NCBI RefSeq assembly: GCF_000284375.1 | Contig: NC_017249.1 | Coordinates: forward strand, 9,143,385 to 9,207,384 | DNA: 64,000 nucleotides | Direction of reading: 5' to 3' | From: Bradyrhizobium japonicum USDA 6 | GTDB lineage: Bacteria; Pseudomonadota; Alphaproteobacteria; Rhizobiales; Xanthobacteraceae | Shown here: piece by piece, positions 44,548 through 54,392 of the stretch | Layout of the letters: every line of letters starts with the position of its first letter | Numbering within the stretch: position 1 is the stretch's first letter | Notes under the pieces: generated by a model | The model's database searches: none | The model's input: the letters and a program-made list of their open reading frames with translations, nothing else | Told to the model about the DNA's origin: nothing | Program-made: the position numbers and the translations under genes

Positions 44548-46089
44548 TCAGTGGAAGTAGTCGCGTCCGCGGATGTTGCCGTGGCGCAGGGGCTGGTGCT
44601 CGAAAGATTCGTCGAAGAACGTGCGATCGAGGCCGTTCTGGAGGATCGATCTAATCGAGGCGACGGAGCGCGCCTTGATGAGGATGCCCCTCCGGCAGGC
44701 TGCGTCGAGGCGTTCGGCGCCGTAGCTTTTGACGAGCGCCAGAATGCCAAGGCAGGTTCGAAAGCCTTGTTCTGGATGGGGCCGGGCGTCGATCACGGCC
44801 TGGAAAAACGCTGCTGTCGAAGGACCGATCCGCTCGCCGGCGGCGATCACCGCGGCGGGGGTCCATTCGCCGTAGCGGCGATGGGCGCTGGGCATGTGGT
44901 CGGCGATGGTGGTGTGTCCGCGTCGGTTGGGCGCGCGGGCATGGCTGGCGATCCGCTGGCCCTTGTGGAAGATCTCGACCGTCCGATCGTCGATACGGGC
45001 ATCGACCAGCTCGCCAATCAGACGATACGGCGCGGAGTACCAATGGCCGTCGACCTCGACATGATAATCGGGAGCGAGGCGGCAGCGCTTCCAGCGTGCG
45101 AAGGCATAAGGCTGATCTGGCAGCGGGGTTAGCTTGGGTTTGTCGAGTTCGGCAAACAGTTCGGCGCGGCTTGAGCCGAAGCCACGCATTTGACGAGCAT
45201 TGAGTTCGTCGACGAGTGTCTTGATGGCGGCGTTGAGCTCGGCCCGGGAAAAGAAGCGCTGATTGCGCAGCCGGGCCAGAATCCAGCGCTGGGCGATTTG
45301 CACCGCGACCTCGACCTTCGCCTTGTCTTTTGGGCGCCGCGGCCGTGCGGCGAGAATGGCCGTGCCGTAATGGCTCGCCATCTCGGCATAAGTGCGATTG
45401 AGGCCGGGATCGTAGCGGTCGGGGTTGCTGACGGCGGCTTTGAGGTTGTCGCAGACCACGAACGTCGGCGCACCGCTCAAAAACGTGAACAAGTTGACGT
45501 GGGCCCGGATCCAGTCGGCCAAGCTCTCGCTGGGGCAGGCCTCGGCGTAGGTGTAGTTCGAAGCGCCCATCGCCGCGACGAACAGCTTCATCGGCTGCAC
45601 TTCCCCGGTCAGGGGATCGACGATGTCGATGGTGTCGCCGGCGAAATCCACGAACACCTTCTCGCCGCCCAGATGAATCTGCCGCATCGAAGGTCGGACC
45701 CGCCCCTTCCAGGCCTCGTAGGTAGTGCAGAACCACGTGTACCCGAAACCGTCGGGATTAACGGCGCGATACTCCTCCCAGAGCAGGCGACGGGTTACGT
45801 TGCGCCGGCGGAGCTCCTTATCGATGTAGCTCCAGTCGGGCACCGGCCGCTGCGGGCTCTGAGACGCTGGTCGTGGGGCTGGGAAAAGCAAAAGCTCCAG
45901 GTCTTCATCGGTCATTCCCTCCGGAAGCGGCCAGCTCAACCCAGCAGAGCGGGCGCGGCTCAGGTAGCTGTGCACAACGCCGTTGCTGACGCCCACGCTC
46001 CGCGCGATGGCCCGCTCTGGCAGGCCTTGAAAATGTTCTAACCGAAGGACTTCCTTGATCCGGCGCATCGACAATCTCTGGGTAGGCAT
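44548..46089 (-). CDS. istA: IS21-family transposase IstA
   Basis: 513 residues. N-terminal helix-turn-helix (ERAIARSVGVSNGVVHSYLS), DDE core with VFVDFAGDTIDIVD, TFVVCDNLKAAVSNPDRYDP and KDKAKVEVAVQIAQRWILAR, then the Mu-like beta domain DYHVEVDGHWYSAPYRLIGE. With IstB it moves the element by a circular intermediate. Intact frame; flanking duplication shows transposition was its arrival route. Confidence 0.94.
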   Translation of the reverse strand: MPTQRLSMRRIKEVLRLEHFQGLPERAIARSVGVSNGVVHSYLSRARSAGLSWPLPEGMTDEDLELLLFPAPRPASQSPQRPVPDWSYIDKELRRRNVTRRLLWEEYRAVNPDGFGYTWFCTTYEAWKGRVRPSMRQIHLGGEKVFVDFAGDTIDIVDPLTGEVQPMKLFVAAMGASNYTYAEACPSESLADWIRAHVNLFTFLSGAPTFVVCDNLKAAVSNPDRYDPGLNRTYAEMASHYGTAILAARPRRPKDKAKVEVAVQIAQRWILARLRNQRFFSRAELNAAIKTLVDELNARQMRGFGSSRAELFAELDKPKLTPLPDQPYAFARWKRCRLAPDYHVEVDGHWYSAPYRLIGELVDARIDDRTVEIFHKGQRIASHARAPNRRGHTTIADHMPSAHRRYGEWTPAAVIAAGERIGPSTAAFFQAVIDARPHPEQGFRTCLGILALVKSYGAERLDAACRRGILIKARSVASIRSILQNGLDRTFFDESFEHQPLRHGNIRGRDYFH

Positions 46090-46270
46090 TGGGCTTCCTC
46101 GTTAACCACGAGGTCATCCCTAAGCCGGTTGAGTTGTCGGCCGAAGCGCTGCAAGGCTCCGAAAGCCTTGCTCACGATCCCGCGAAATCGTTGCTCACGA
46201 TCGTCTGAAATCTCTGCTCACGATCCCCTGAAATCCGCGCTCACGATCCCGCGAAACGCGCACGTCCAGC

Positions 46271-46844
46271 AGCACATCGGTGAACTCGAGGCTGGTGAAC
46301 TGGCTGCCCTGATCCGTGTTGAAAATCTCGGGCCTGCCGTGCTTCGCCAGCGCCTCCTGGACCGCTTCGACGCAGAAGGCCGCCTCCATTGTGATCGAGA
46401 CGCGATGGGCCAGGACCCGTCGGCTGAACACATCGACGACCGCCGCGAGATAGACGAAGCCACCCGCATCGGAATGTAGGTGATGTCCATTGCCCACGCA
46501 TGGTCGGGCCGCTCGATCTTCAATCCGCGCAACAGGTACGGGTAGATCTTGTGACCCGGAGCCGGCTTGCTCGTGTTCGGGCGACGATAGACCGCCTCGA
46601 TCCGCATGCGCTTCATCAGCGTCGCGATGTGGCGGCGACCGGCGTATACGCCCTCCCGCCGCAGCAACGATCGCAGCATACGCGCTCCCGCGAAGGGATA
46701 ATCGAGATGCAGCTCATCGAGCCGACGCATCAAGGCAAGGTCCTCGGCCGAAACTGGCCGAGGTTCATAGTAGACCGTGCTGCGAGCCAGCTTCAGGACC
46801 TTCGCCTGGCGCACGATAGAAAGATCATGACCGCGGTCGATCAT
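46271..46844 (-). pseudogene. IS3 copy C OrfB, N-terminal part with one-base deletion
   Basis: Reads MIDRGHDLSIVRQAKVLKLA through WAMDITYIPM, then loses one base near 46465, after which the correct text (FVYLAAVVDVFSRRVLAHRV) continues in another frame up to the IS21 insertion. Confidence 0.88.
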
Positions 46845-47146
46845 CGCTTTGCGCTCAGCAGGCCCGCCTTGGTGAGCGCGCCGGACAAAAAATCGTTTTC
46901 CAACGCCAGCTCGCCGATCTTGGCATGTAACGCCTTCAAATCGACCGGCGTCTCGGCCGATGTCTTGTCATGCCCAAACACGCCGGCGGCGCCTTCCAGG
47001 AGCTGGTTTTTCCAGATCGTGATCTGGTTCGGATGAACATCAAACAGTTGCGCCAGCTCCGCCAGTGTCTTGTCGCCTTTGACCGCAGCCAAAGCAACCT
47101 TCGCCTTGAATGCCGGAGAATGCGTCCGGCGGCTCTTCTTCGTCAT
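46841..47146 (-). CDS. IS3-family transposase OrfA, copy C
   Basis: 101 residues, same text as copies A and B. Intact, but its orfB partner is broken. Confidence 0.88.
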   Translation of the reverse strand: MTKKSRRTHSPAFKAKVALAAVKGDKTLAELAQLFDVHPNQITIWKNQLLEGAAGVFGHDKTSAETPVDLKALHAKIGELALENDFLSGALTKAGLLSAKR

Positions 47147-47237
47147 CTTCGCTCCTGATTCGCAGCAAGAATCCTCGCCGCTGTCAGGCAGAAAATCCAC
47201 TCAAGCTACTGTCCGAATTTGCGGGGCCAGCTCTGCC

Positions 47238-47566
47238 TTCAGCAGCCGGTAGACCGAGGCCTCGGATACAAAGTACTTTCGTTCGTCGGTGAACCGCACG
47301 GCCAGCTCGCGTGGCGACAGCTCAGGCAACTCCAACGCCAGGTCGATGATCTGACCCCGCACATCGTCGGGGATGCGATTCCAGACCCGGTCTGGTCGAG
47401 ACCGGTGATCGGCCAGCGCTTCAACGCCTCCCTCGCGGTAGCGATCATACCAGCGATAGAATGTGGCGCGCGGGATACCGAGCTTGTCCAGCGTGCGCTT
47501 GGCGGGAAGATGCGATTGCTCGACCTGCTGGATGATCTCGGCCTTCTCAGAGGCGGGATACCTCAT
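47238..47566 (-). pseudogene. IS3b OrfB, N-terminal part
   Basis: MRYPASEKAEIIQQVEQSHL, PAKRTLDKLGIPRATFYRWY and ELAVRFTDERKYFVSEASVY end at the insertion of IS3 copy C. Helix-turn-helix region present; the catalytic part is at 42680-43271. Confidence 0.85.
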
Positions 47567-47611
47567 GCCTCGTCCTCCCCCTCTCTCACCCGACAGGTGA
47601 ATGCGGAGCAT

Positions 47612-48022
47612 TCACCTATAGAGCCCGTTCATGCTATTTTTGAGCAGACGGTTCTCCAGGGTCAGATCGGCTACGGCCTCCTTCAGGGCAACAGTCTCCC
47701 GGCGGAGATCCTTCACCTCGCCGGAGGTCGCAGCTCGTGCCGTGTCGCCCGCCAGGCGGCGCTTGCCGGCCTCGAGGAACTCCTTGGACCAGCCGTAATA
47801 CATCGAGGCGGCAATGCCCTCGCGGCGACAGAGCTCGGAGATATTTTCCTCGCCGCGCAATCCTTCCAGCACAATGCGGATCTTCTCCTCCGACGAATAA
47901 TGCCGGCGGGTTTGTCGCAGAATGTCTTTTAGAACTTGTTCTGCGGCACTTTGCCCGGTACGGATTTCTGCTTCATCTTCGCTCCTGGTGGCTACGATGA
48001 ACCAGAAATCCTCCCTCCGCAA
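47612..48022 (-). CDS. IS3b transposase OrfA
   Basis: 136 residues in this frame. RRHYSSEEKIRIVLEGLRGE, NISELCRREGIAASMYYGWS and KEAVADLTLENRLLKNSMNG form the helix-turn-helix and zipper. The first ~30 residues differ from what the family usually shows and may reflect an early frame change. Confidence 0.78.
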   Translation of the reverse strand: MRREDFWFIVATRSEDEAEIRTGQSAAEQVLKDILRQTRRHYSSEEKIRIVLEGLRGEENISELCRREGIAASMYYGWSKEFLEAGKRRLAGDTARAATSGEVKDLRRETVALKEAVADLTLENRLLKNSMNGLYR

Positions 48023-48051
48023 AATCCTTCAATTTGTCTCACAGGTCCTGA

Positions 48052-48345
48052 CGGCGAACACCCTTCGACGATGAGGCGCGCGCCGTGAAGTTGGCCAACG
48101 ACACCGAATTTGGGCCGATTTCCTACGTCTACACCGAGGACCTGAAGCGTGGTTTGCGCCTTTCCGGGCAAATGCAGAGCGGCATGGTCGCGCTGAACAG
48201 AGGACTTGCGTCCGATCGGGCGGCGCCCTTCGGTGGCAGCAAGGCAAGCGGCCTCGGTCGTGAAGGCTCGAACCGAAGGCATCAAGGAATACCTTGAAAC
48301 CAAAGTACATTGCGGTCTCGCTCTAGCGCGCGATGGGTAGTCGTG
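48052..48345 (+). pseudogene. Aldehyde dehydrogenase, C-terminal fragment
   Basis: FDDEARAVKLANDTEFGPIS, YVYTEDLKRGLRLSGQMQSG and APFGGSKASGLGREG are the end of an NAD(P)-dependent aldehyde (succinate-semialdehyde type) dehydrogenase. A one-frame change near 48265 precedes the ending EGIKEYLETK. IS3b cuts the 5' side. Confidence 0.82.
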
Positions 48346-48542
48346 TGCCGATCTTTGGACGAGCGGATCGAGCCCGACGACGTCATTGAAATGGATGTAA
48401 GCGGGATCGGTGTTGCGCTTGGTGGTGCTCGGCGAGAGCAGGATTGGTAGGTTACAGAATACAATGCTTTTCATAGAACGCGGCGGCCCCCGGGGGGTGA
48501 TCGCCAAGAAATAAAAAGATACCAACAAGTGGAGGAGGAGAA

Positions 48543-49676
48543 ATGGGCGCGGTGAAGAAGGTTTTCATCGTAGGTGGCGGGATTGGCGGCTTGACGGTCG
48601 CCCATGCGCTTCAGCGGATAGGCGTATCTACCAGAGTCATTGAGATGGGAGATAAGCGTGACCGGATCGGCACCGGTATCACGCTGCTGGGGAATGCCTT
48701 GCGGGCACTTGCCGAATTGGGATTGGTGGATGCCTGCCTCGAAGGCGGCCTTGGTTGGGATACCGTGTCGGTACGCGATGGCGCGGGAACGATTCTGAGC
48801 GAACAGTCCTCACCAAGAATTTGGGACGCTGATCGTCCAGCCGCACTGGGACTCATGCGGCCACGTCTGGGACAGATTCTGGAAGACTTTGCGACGAAGA
48901 GCGGCGCGAAAATCGATTTCAACACAACGATCACCCGTATTGATCAGGACGATCGAGGGGTGACGGTTCAGCTATCGAACGGCGAGACAGATCGCGCCGA
49001 TCTGCTGATCGCTGCGGATGGAGTCTATTCCAAGATCCGCCAGAGCATCTTCGGCGACGAGTTCAAGCCGCACTACGCCGGCCAAGGGGTATGGCGTTAT
49101 ACGGTTTCTCGCACCGAGGCGATGAATGGCTTCGTCCTGTACCGCCTTCCGACGGGCCGCGTAGTTGGCGCGCTGCCGCTATCGAAGGAATTGTGCTATC
49201 TATTCTTCCTGGAAAGCACGGACGAAAAGCTTCGTATTCCGCAAGATCGGGTGTGCGACTATCTCCGTAACCTGCTCGCCCCCTTTACGGCGCCCGAACT
49301 GGTCGCGGCTGCCAAGGTGATCGGCGAAGACAAGCACATAAGCTACCGCCCATTTGATGTCTTGATGATGCCAGCCCCCTGGCACCGTGGCCGTGTCGTG
49401 CTGCTCGGCGATGCTGCCCATTCGTTGATGCCGCAAATGACATCCGGCGGCGGAATGGCGATCGAGGATGCGCTGGTTCTGGCCCAGGAACTGAATCGCA
49501 ACGACGATCTGGAGACTGCGCTCAAGACCTATTGCCGACGCCGCGAAGAAAGAGTCGGGCGCGTATACGACATTGCATACGCCATTTGCCGGGAAGAGCG
49601 CAAACCGGAGCATGGCCGCGACTATTCGATGGGCCTTCTTCGTGAAGGCTACGCGTTTCTGGCTGCGCCCGTCTGA
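48543..49676 (+). CDS. FAD-dependent aromatic-ring monooxygenase
   Basis: 377 residues; GGAGGAGGAGAA lies directly before the ATG. The nucleotide site VFIVGGGIGGLTVAHALQRI, the DG motif LLIAADGVYSKIRQ and the GD motif VVLLGDAAHSLMPQ mark the p-hydroxybenzoate-hydroxylase fold. Such enzymes use NAD(P)H and O2 to hydroxylate an aromatic or related ring. The sequence is complete and typical in length, while the dehydrogenase before it and the genes after it are broken, suggesting a former degradation cluster. The substrate is unknown. Confidence 0.9.
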   Translation: MGAVKKVFIVGGGIGGLTVAHALQRIGVSTRVIEMGDKRDRIGTGITLLGNALRALAELGLVDACLEGGLGWDTVSVRDGAGTILSEQSSPRIWDADRPAALGLMRPRLGQILEDFATKSGAKIDFNTTITRIDQDDRGVTVQLSNGETDRADLLIAADGVYSKIRQSIFGDEFKPHYAGQGVWRYTVSRTEAMNGFVLYRLPTGRVVGALPLSKELCYLFFLESTDEKLRIPQDRVCDYLRNLLAPFTAPELVAAAKVIGEDKHISYRPFDVLMMPAPWHRGRVVLLGDAAHSLMPQMTSGGGMAIEDALVLAQELNRNDDLETALKTYCRRREERVGRVYDIAYAICREERKPEHGRDYSMGLLREGYAFLAAPV

Positions 49677-49704
49677 TTAGAAGCAGGCGAAGTCACATGG
49701 GAAT

Positions 49705-49940
49705 TTGACGGACGTCGCTACCGCGGTGGATCGGCCACATCCGTGGACTGAAGGTAAACTCTGTAGCATTTTGGCCGACAACAAGCATGTCACGACAGGG
49801 GAAATGCATGACAAGACAAGCAGGTTCGTTGCAGGGATGGATTTTGACCTCCGCCCATGGATGACGGTGTTCGGAGTGGTCCTGCTATCGCCAGTCCTGC
49901 CACTTGCGCATTCGGGTTTTGTGCGAAATCCTTCATCATG
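49705..49940 (+). pseudogene. Truncated gene of unknown type
   Basis: From a TTG: TDVATAVDRPHPWTEGKLCS, then MDFDLRPWMTVFGVVLLSPV, with one hydrophobic stretch, before the IS6 fragment starts. It might be the beginning of a transporter belonging with the monooxygenase, but this is not certain. Confidence 0.35.
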
Positions 49941-50640
49941 AACGGTGGTTGTATTTCCGGTTTCCCTTAAGCTTGCGCTTGGTCAAGGAAATGCTGGCGG
50001 CGCGTGGCATTGGCATGACCTATGAAACCGTGCGCCAGGGGGGACGGAAATTCGGCAAGCTGTTCTCCGATCGGATCCGTCGAGCGCGCTCCCACCCGCG
50101 GTGACAAATGGCATCTGGACGAGGTCGTTATCTCGATCGCGGGCGAACAACATTGGCTCTGGCGCGCTGTCGACCAGAATGGCTTCGTTCTCGACGTCTT
50201 GATCCAGCGCCGAAGAGAGACTCGCGCGCTGCCCAGCGGCTCATGAAGAAGCTCTTGAAATCCGCCGGCACGCCGCCGCGCGTGATGATCACGGATAAGC
50301 TGCGTTCGTACGGCGCTGCGAGGGCGAAGATGGGCTTTCACGTCGAACATCGCCAGCACAAAGCTCTCAACAATCGGGCCGAGAATTCTCATCAGCCGAC
50401 GCGGCGACGCGAGCGGATCATGAAGCGTTTAAAATCGTCCCCATCAGGCTCAACGGTTTCTGTCAGTTCACGATCAGGTCGCGAACCTTTTCCACATCCC
50501 CTATCCCGGAGCCGTCACGGCCGACTTCCGTCGAGCTTCGCGCGAACGAGCCTTTGCGACTTGGCGCGAGATCTCCAGGACAAGCGCTATCGCCGACTCT
50601 CGACCTCTGAGACTCGCCTCCTTCAGCTCGGCGATCGATT
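49941..50640 (+). pseudogene. IS6-family transposase with two frameshifts
   Basis: Three frames together give the full protein: WLYFRFPLSLRLVKEMLAAR, DKWHLDEVVISIAGEQHWLW, LMKKLLKSAGTPPRVMITDK and AENSHQPTRRRERIMKR, with the ending VANLFHIPYPGAVTADFRRA. D, D and E positions are visible, but shifts near 50075 and 50235 stop the protein. Confidence 0.85.
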
Positions 50641-50648
50641 AGTTGACG

Positions 50649-50785
50649 ATGCCTGCGATGGACCTCGGCTTCATCGGGCTTGGCCACATGGGTGCGCCAA
50701 TGGCGCGGAACCTGCTAAAGGCTAGCCATCATCTCATCGTCTACAATCGCACGCGCAGCGATATTGAAGCCCTATCACTACTTTG
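50649..50785 (+). pseudogene. 3-hydroxyisobutyrate dehydrogenase-like gene, 5' end only
   Basis: [20 protein letters not shown] and [16 protein letters not shown] are the Rossmann start (GLGHMG) of the beta-hydroxyacid dehydrogenase family. The group II intron at 50786 ends the match, and no continuation was found after the intron. Confidence 0.72.
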
Positions 50786-52699
50786 GTGCGCCGGGAGACC
50801 GGCAAGGAATAGATGGTGGAAGTCCATTGCGATGAAGGTGTAGCGAACCACATCGGCCCCGAGCCGTGCGCAGGCGTCCGCGAGGGTGTCGGCGAAGCGT
50901 CGGTAGGGGAGCATGCAGGCCAGCCATTGAGCCGCGAAACAGTGTTATCTCGGGAGCCGACGCTGTCCAAAGAGCGGAAGGCAATATGGGCGAGTGCGCA
51001 AACGCGAGCACCCGTCCAACCCGGCGTGGTCGTAGACCCTGGCATGCATGGAAGCTCCTTGTACGGGAACCGGGATATCTCCGGGTCGGCCATCTTCCTT
51101 CTCGGAGGAGATGGTCCGCAGCGGGAAGGCGAGGAGCTGTAGCCGCTGATGCACGACACGGAGAAGTCTGACTCTGGCATAGTAGCTGAGAAGCCAACGA
51201 ACAAAGCCGGATTACTGGCGGCGGAGTGGGCGGAGCCAAGGCCGGGGACCAAGGGAAACGCGGAACAGCAGCGCATGCACCGGACACAGGGCCGGGCTCG
51301 CATGACCCAGTCGCTGGACCGCGTACGGACAGCCGCAAGGCTGAGGAAGAAGGACCGGTTCACCGCGCTCTTTCACCACATCAATGTCGATACACTGCGG
51401 GCGGCGTTCTTTGCGCTCAGGCGTAAGGCTGCTCCCGGAGTGGATGGCATGACGTGGCAGGACTACGAGGAAGATCTCGAGCCCCGGCTCGCCGATCTGC
51501 ACAAACGGGTCCAACGAGGAGCGTATCGCCCGCAACCGTCTCGCCGGACGTACATACCAAAGGCAGACGGCAAGCAGCGCCCGTTAGCGATCGCGGCTCT
51601 CGAAGACAAAATCGTCCAGGGCGCCAACCGTCATCGTGCTCAACGCCATCTACGAAGGAGACTTCTGTGGCTTTTCCTACGGGTTTCGGCCCGGCAGAGG
51701 ACCACATGATGCGTTGGACGCGCTCTGCACAGCGATCGAGACGCGGAACGTGAACTGGATCATTGACGCCGACATCCAAAACTTCTTTGGCGCAGTCAGT
51801 CAACCTTGGCTGGTTCGCTTCTTGGAACATAGGATCGGCGACAAGCGCATCATCCGCCTCATTCAGAAATGGCTGAAGGCGGGGGTGTTCTCGAAGACAG
51901 CGTCGTAGCCGCTGATGACAGGGGAACGGGTCAAGGTTCGGTGATTTCACCGCTTCTCGGCAACATCTACCTGCACTACGCTCTCGACCTGTGGGCCAAA
52001 CGCCGGCGACAGCGCGAGGTCTCCGGCGGCATGATCATCGTGCGTTACGCGGACGATGTAGTAGTCGGCTTTGAGCGCGAGGATGACGCACGTCGTTTCC
52101 TTGACGCGATGCGCGCGAGACTGGAGGAGTTCGAGCTGACGCTCCATCCGGCCAAGACCCGCCTGATTGAGTTTGGTCGCCATGCGGCGGCTCAACGCAA
52201 GCAGCGCGGACTCGGAAAGCCGGAAACCTTTGCGTTCATGGGGTTCACGTTTATCTGCGGCAAATCACGCCAAGGGCGCTTCCAGCTTCAACGGAAGACC
52301 CGTAGCGACCGCTTGCGAACCAAACTCCGCGAAATCAAGGAGGAGCTAAGGCGCCGAATGCACTGGCCGATCCCTGCACAAGGGAAATGGCTGAGGCAGG
52401 TCTTGACCGGCCACTTTGCGTACTTTGCTGTCCCGACGAATGGCCGAGCGCTCAATGCGTTTCGGTTCTATCTGACCGATCTCTGGAGGCGGACGCTTCG
52501 GCGGCGCAGTCAGCGGACCTGTCTGACCTGGGATCGCATAACGCAGATCACCGATGACTGGCTCCCCAAGGCTCGCATCCTTCATCCATGGCCGAAGCTG
52601 CGCTTCGCCGTCAAACACCCGAGGTAGGAGCCCGGTGCCTTAATTGGGCTCGCCGGGATCTGCGCGGGGGGCGCCCAGTGATGGGTGTCCCTACCGCGA
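50786..52699 (+). mobile_element. Group II intron, degraded
   Basis: The 5' end GTGCGCCGGGAGACCGGCAA fits the GUGYG start. At the 3' side GAGCCCGGTGCC...GGGATCTGCGCGGGGGGCGC and CCCTACCGCGAAC fit domains V and VI. The reverse-transcriptase ORF inside carries two frameshifts. It is a different intron class from the one at the left edge. Confidence 0.82.
51149..52627 (+). pseudogene. ltrA: Group II intron reverse transcriptase, two frameshifts
   Basis: FHHINVDTLRAAFFALRRKA, APGVDGMTWQDYEED and YIPKADGKQRPLAIAALEDK in frame 1; an extra base near 51622; YGFRPGRGPHDALDALCTAI in frame 2; another shift near 51885; then GQGSVISPLLGNIYLHYALD, VRYADDVVVGF and the maturase end in frame 3. All motifs remain, but no full protein can be made. 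Confidence 0.88.
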
Positions 52700-53305
52700 A
52701 CAGAATGCGTTTGCGCCACTGCTTTTCAAGGATTTGCTTTCGGCAATATGGGCATTGCTGAGGCGGCGGCCGAAGGATGAGATCGACGATGGCATGGCGT
52801 GCGGCGGGCATGGTTGGTTGAGGCGGAGGCCCGTTGATTCTTTTTTTTCCGCCCCGCGTATGCGAGGCGACGATGTTGCAGGAAGGCGTAGGCAATCATT
52901 GTCATAAGGGCGTGGCGATGAAGACCTTGCCATGATCGCCCTTCGAAGTGATCAAGTCCAAGCTCCTCCTTCATATCGACAAGGCTGTGCACGACCCGCG
53001 TCGGATCGCGCCGATCCGGGAACACCCGGGCCAGATTGTCGGCCAAGCCGAGACGCCGCTCGGCCATCGCCAGAAGCATCACGCCCCCGTTCGAGGTTAG
53101 GCGCCCACCATCGAAGGCAGCTGTGACTTTCTTGGCGTGAATGGCTGGAAACGAGAAGGGCGGAATCGTATCGTCGGTCATGGCGGGCGTGGCGTTCGCG
53201 GTTGGAGGTGATGGGGTTGGCTTCACAACCGAATCCTACGCCGTATGAGCGCTTTACACCACGCTCGCCAGCCTCTCGGGCGCCTCTTACGAATAAGACA
53301 GGTTA
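52700..53305 (-). pseudogene. Chimera of IS1380-type N-terminus and another transposase C-terminus
   Basis: From 53181: [40 protein letters not shown], the start of IS1380 transposases. After VVHSLVDM (near 52976) it changes to [20 protein letters not shown] and [14 protein letters not shown], the end of a different transposase type (IS701-like). The IS1380 terminal sequence with CTTACGAATAAGAC lies at about 53287-53300. Confidence 0.75.
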
Positions 53306-53353
53306 GTCGGTCCGACCCGTCATGTTTTTGGGGTTTCGGACAAGGTTCTGACG

Positions 53354-53758
53354 ATGACGCTTTCATCCGTTTTGATGGCGGATCGCGAGGCCCGTCCTGA
53401 TTGGTATGCAGTTGGCATTGCCATGATCGTCGTGGATCGGCTGGTTCACAACTTTCTGGTCCGAACCGGGATTTTGGAGCAACTTGGCATGGTTCATCCG
53501 TACGGTCCCCGTTGCTATGCAGACGGCGGCTGCGCCGAGGTCTTGCGGCGCGTCTCGGCACAGATCGACGCGCGCCAGTTTGATCGTAATTTTCCGGCGG
53601 ATTTTCCGCGCTTTGTTCAGCACGCTCTTTGGCGTTACTGCGCTGCTGACGGTTTGAACGTCTGCAACGGCAACAATATTGATGATCGCAAGTCATGCGA
53701 TCTTTCGTCGTGTATTGTTTACAGTAATTGTGCCAAAAAAGCGCGGAAATTACAGTAA
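53354..53758 (+). CDS. Hypothetical protein
   Basis: 134 residues. VGIAMIVVDRLVHNFLVRTG, YGPRCYADGGCAEVLRRVSA and NFPADFPRFVQHALWRYCAA have good protein character with several Cys. The last ~20 residues reach into AT-rich DNA and may be a changed end. No family was recognised. It follows the IS1380 end closely. Confidence 0.5.
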   Translation: MTLSSVLMADREARPDWYAVGIAMIVVDRLVHNFLVRTGILEQLGMVHPYGPRCYADGGCAEVLRRVSAQIDARQFDRNFPADFPRFVQHALWRYCAADGLNVCNGNNIDDRKSCDLSSCIVYSNCAKKARKLQ

Positions 53759-53950
53759 TTATCTTCTATTTAAGCGCAATTTTTCTGCAGCTAAATTATT
53801 GCAATCATTGCGCTTTTGGATGATATGCTTTATTATACTTACGACGAGATTGTTTGAACGCTCTTCTCGTCTTCAGCAAAGGAGTCGTCCAATGACAAGA
53901 CCGCCATTGCCGGGAGCATCCCGCAGGACCAGCGACAACGCCGTTTCAGA

Positions 53951-53981
53951 AAGGGGCCCAAATCGGGCCCCTTCGGCTTTT
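53951..53981 (+). terminator. Terminator-like hairpin before the 53994 gene
   Basis: AAGGGGCCC and GGGCCCCTT pair perfectly around AAATC, followed by CGGCTTTT. It is only 14 bases before the next start codon, so it could also act as a leader structure. Confidence 0.5.
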
Positions 53982-53993
53982 CAGGAGGGCAAA

Positions 53994-54260
53994 ATGGCCA
54001 AGCCCAATCTCACGAACCAAAAGACACTCTCCGCCTCGGCAATCATCGTTTACGGGATCGACGCGACCGGCAAGCCGAAGGCCGGCCGGTTTCCGGAGCG
54101 CCAGGCGGCGGCGGCCAAAAAGGCCGCGCGCTCACTCAAGCTCGCTGTTTGCAACGTCGATCGACCAGCTCTTGTCGAAATCGTTGCGAAAATTCCGGTC
54201 GGACGCGTTCACGACCAAGGCAGTCGCTTCTGCCCTACATCAAACGCAGCTTGTACGTGA
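53994..54260 (+). CDS. Small basic hypothetical protein, end probably shifted
   Basis: Starts MAKPNLTNQKTLSASAIIVY behind CAGGAGGGCAAA; AGRFPERQAAAAKKAARSLK gives a basic helix. After VGRVHDQG a one-base shift near 54214 seems to have occurred, since the neighbouring frame continues SLLPYIKRSLYVSV. The frame extends upstream, but this start has the ribosome site. The function is unknown. Confidence 0.55.
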   Translation: MAKPNLTNQKTLSASAIIVYGIDATGKPKAGRFPERQAAAAKKAARSLKLAVCNVDRPALVEIVAKIPVGRVHDQGSRFCPTSNAACT

Positions 54261-54392
54261 GCGTCACGACAGGATCACCGGTTCCCGGGCTTGACTTGCG
54301 CGGAATGCTCTGGATAGCGCGGTCGGGATGATTGACGCCGCCGGGGCGCGGTGATGGGGTGATCCCGGTTCGGAGCGGGCAACGGGATCAGA

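Larger units (their letters stand above)
43671..46262 (-). mobile_element. Complete IS21-family element, 2,592 bp, with 8-bp target duplication
   Basis: CGTCCAGC occurs directly at both sides (43663-43670 and 46263-46270) and is present once in copies A and B. Ends are TGCGGATTTCACGGATCGTG and its counterpart TGCGCGTTTCGCGGGATCGT. Each end carries several further GATCGTGAGCA repeats spaced about 30 bases apart, the multiple transposase-binding sites of IS21 elements. Confidence 0.93.
43272..47234 (-). mobile_element. IS3-family element, copy C, split by IS21 insertion
   Basis: Same ends as copies A and B. The flanking GCC on both sides is an intact 3-bp target duplication. The element is interrupted at 43670/46263 within orfB. 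Its orfB also lacks one base (CACCCGC instead of CACGCCGC, near 46465), so it was probably dead independently of the insertion. Confidence 0.9.
42671..48051 (-). mobile_element. IS3b element copy 2, outermost of a three-level IS nest
   Basis: The right end at 48051 reads TCAGGACCTGTGAGACAAAT on the minus strand; the left end is truncated at orfB codon ERKRI. Copy C of the other IS3 element is inserted in its orfB with a GCC duplication (43269-43271 and 47235-47237), and that copy is itself split by an IS21-family element. Confidence 0.85.

Noticed and set aside
50808..51142. 109-codon frame at the start of the group II intron
   Set aside because: Lies in the RNA-structural part of the intron; such frames recur in this intron class because the RNA is conserved, not because they are translated.
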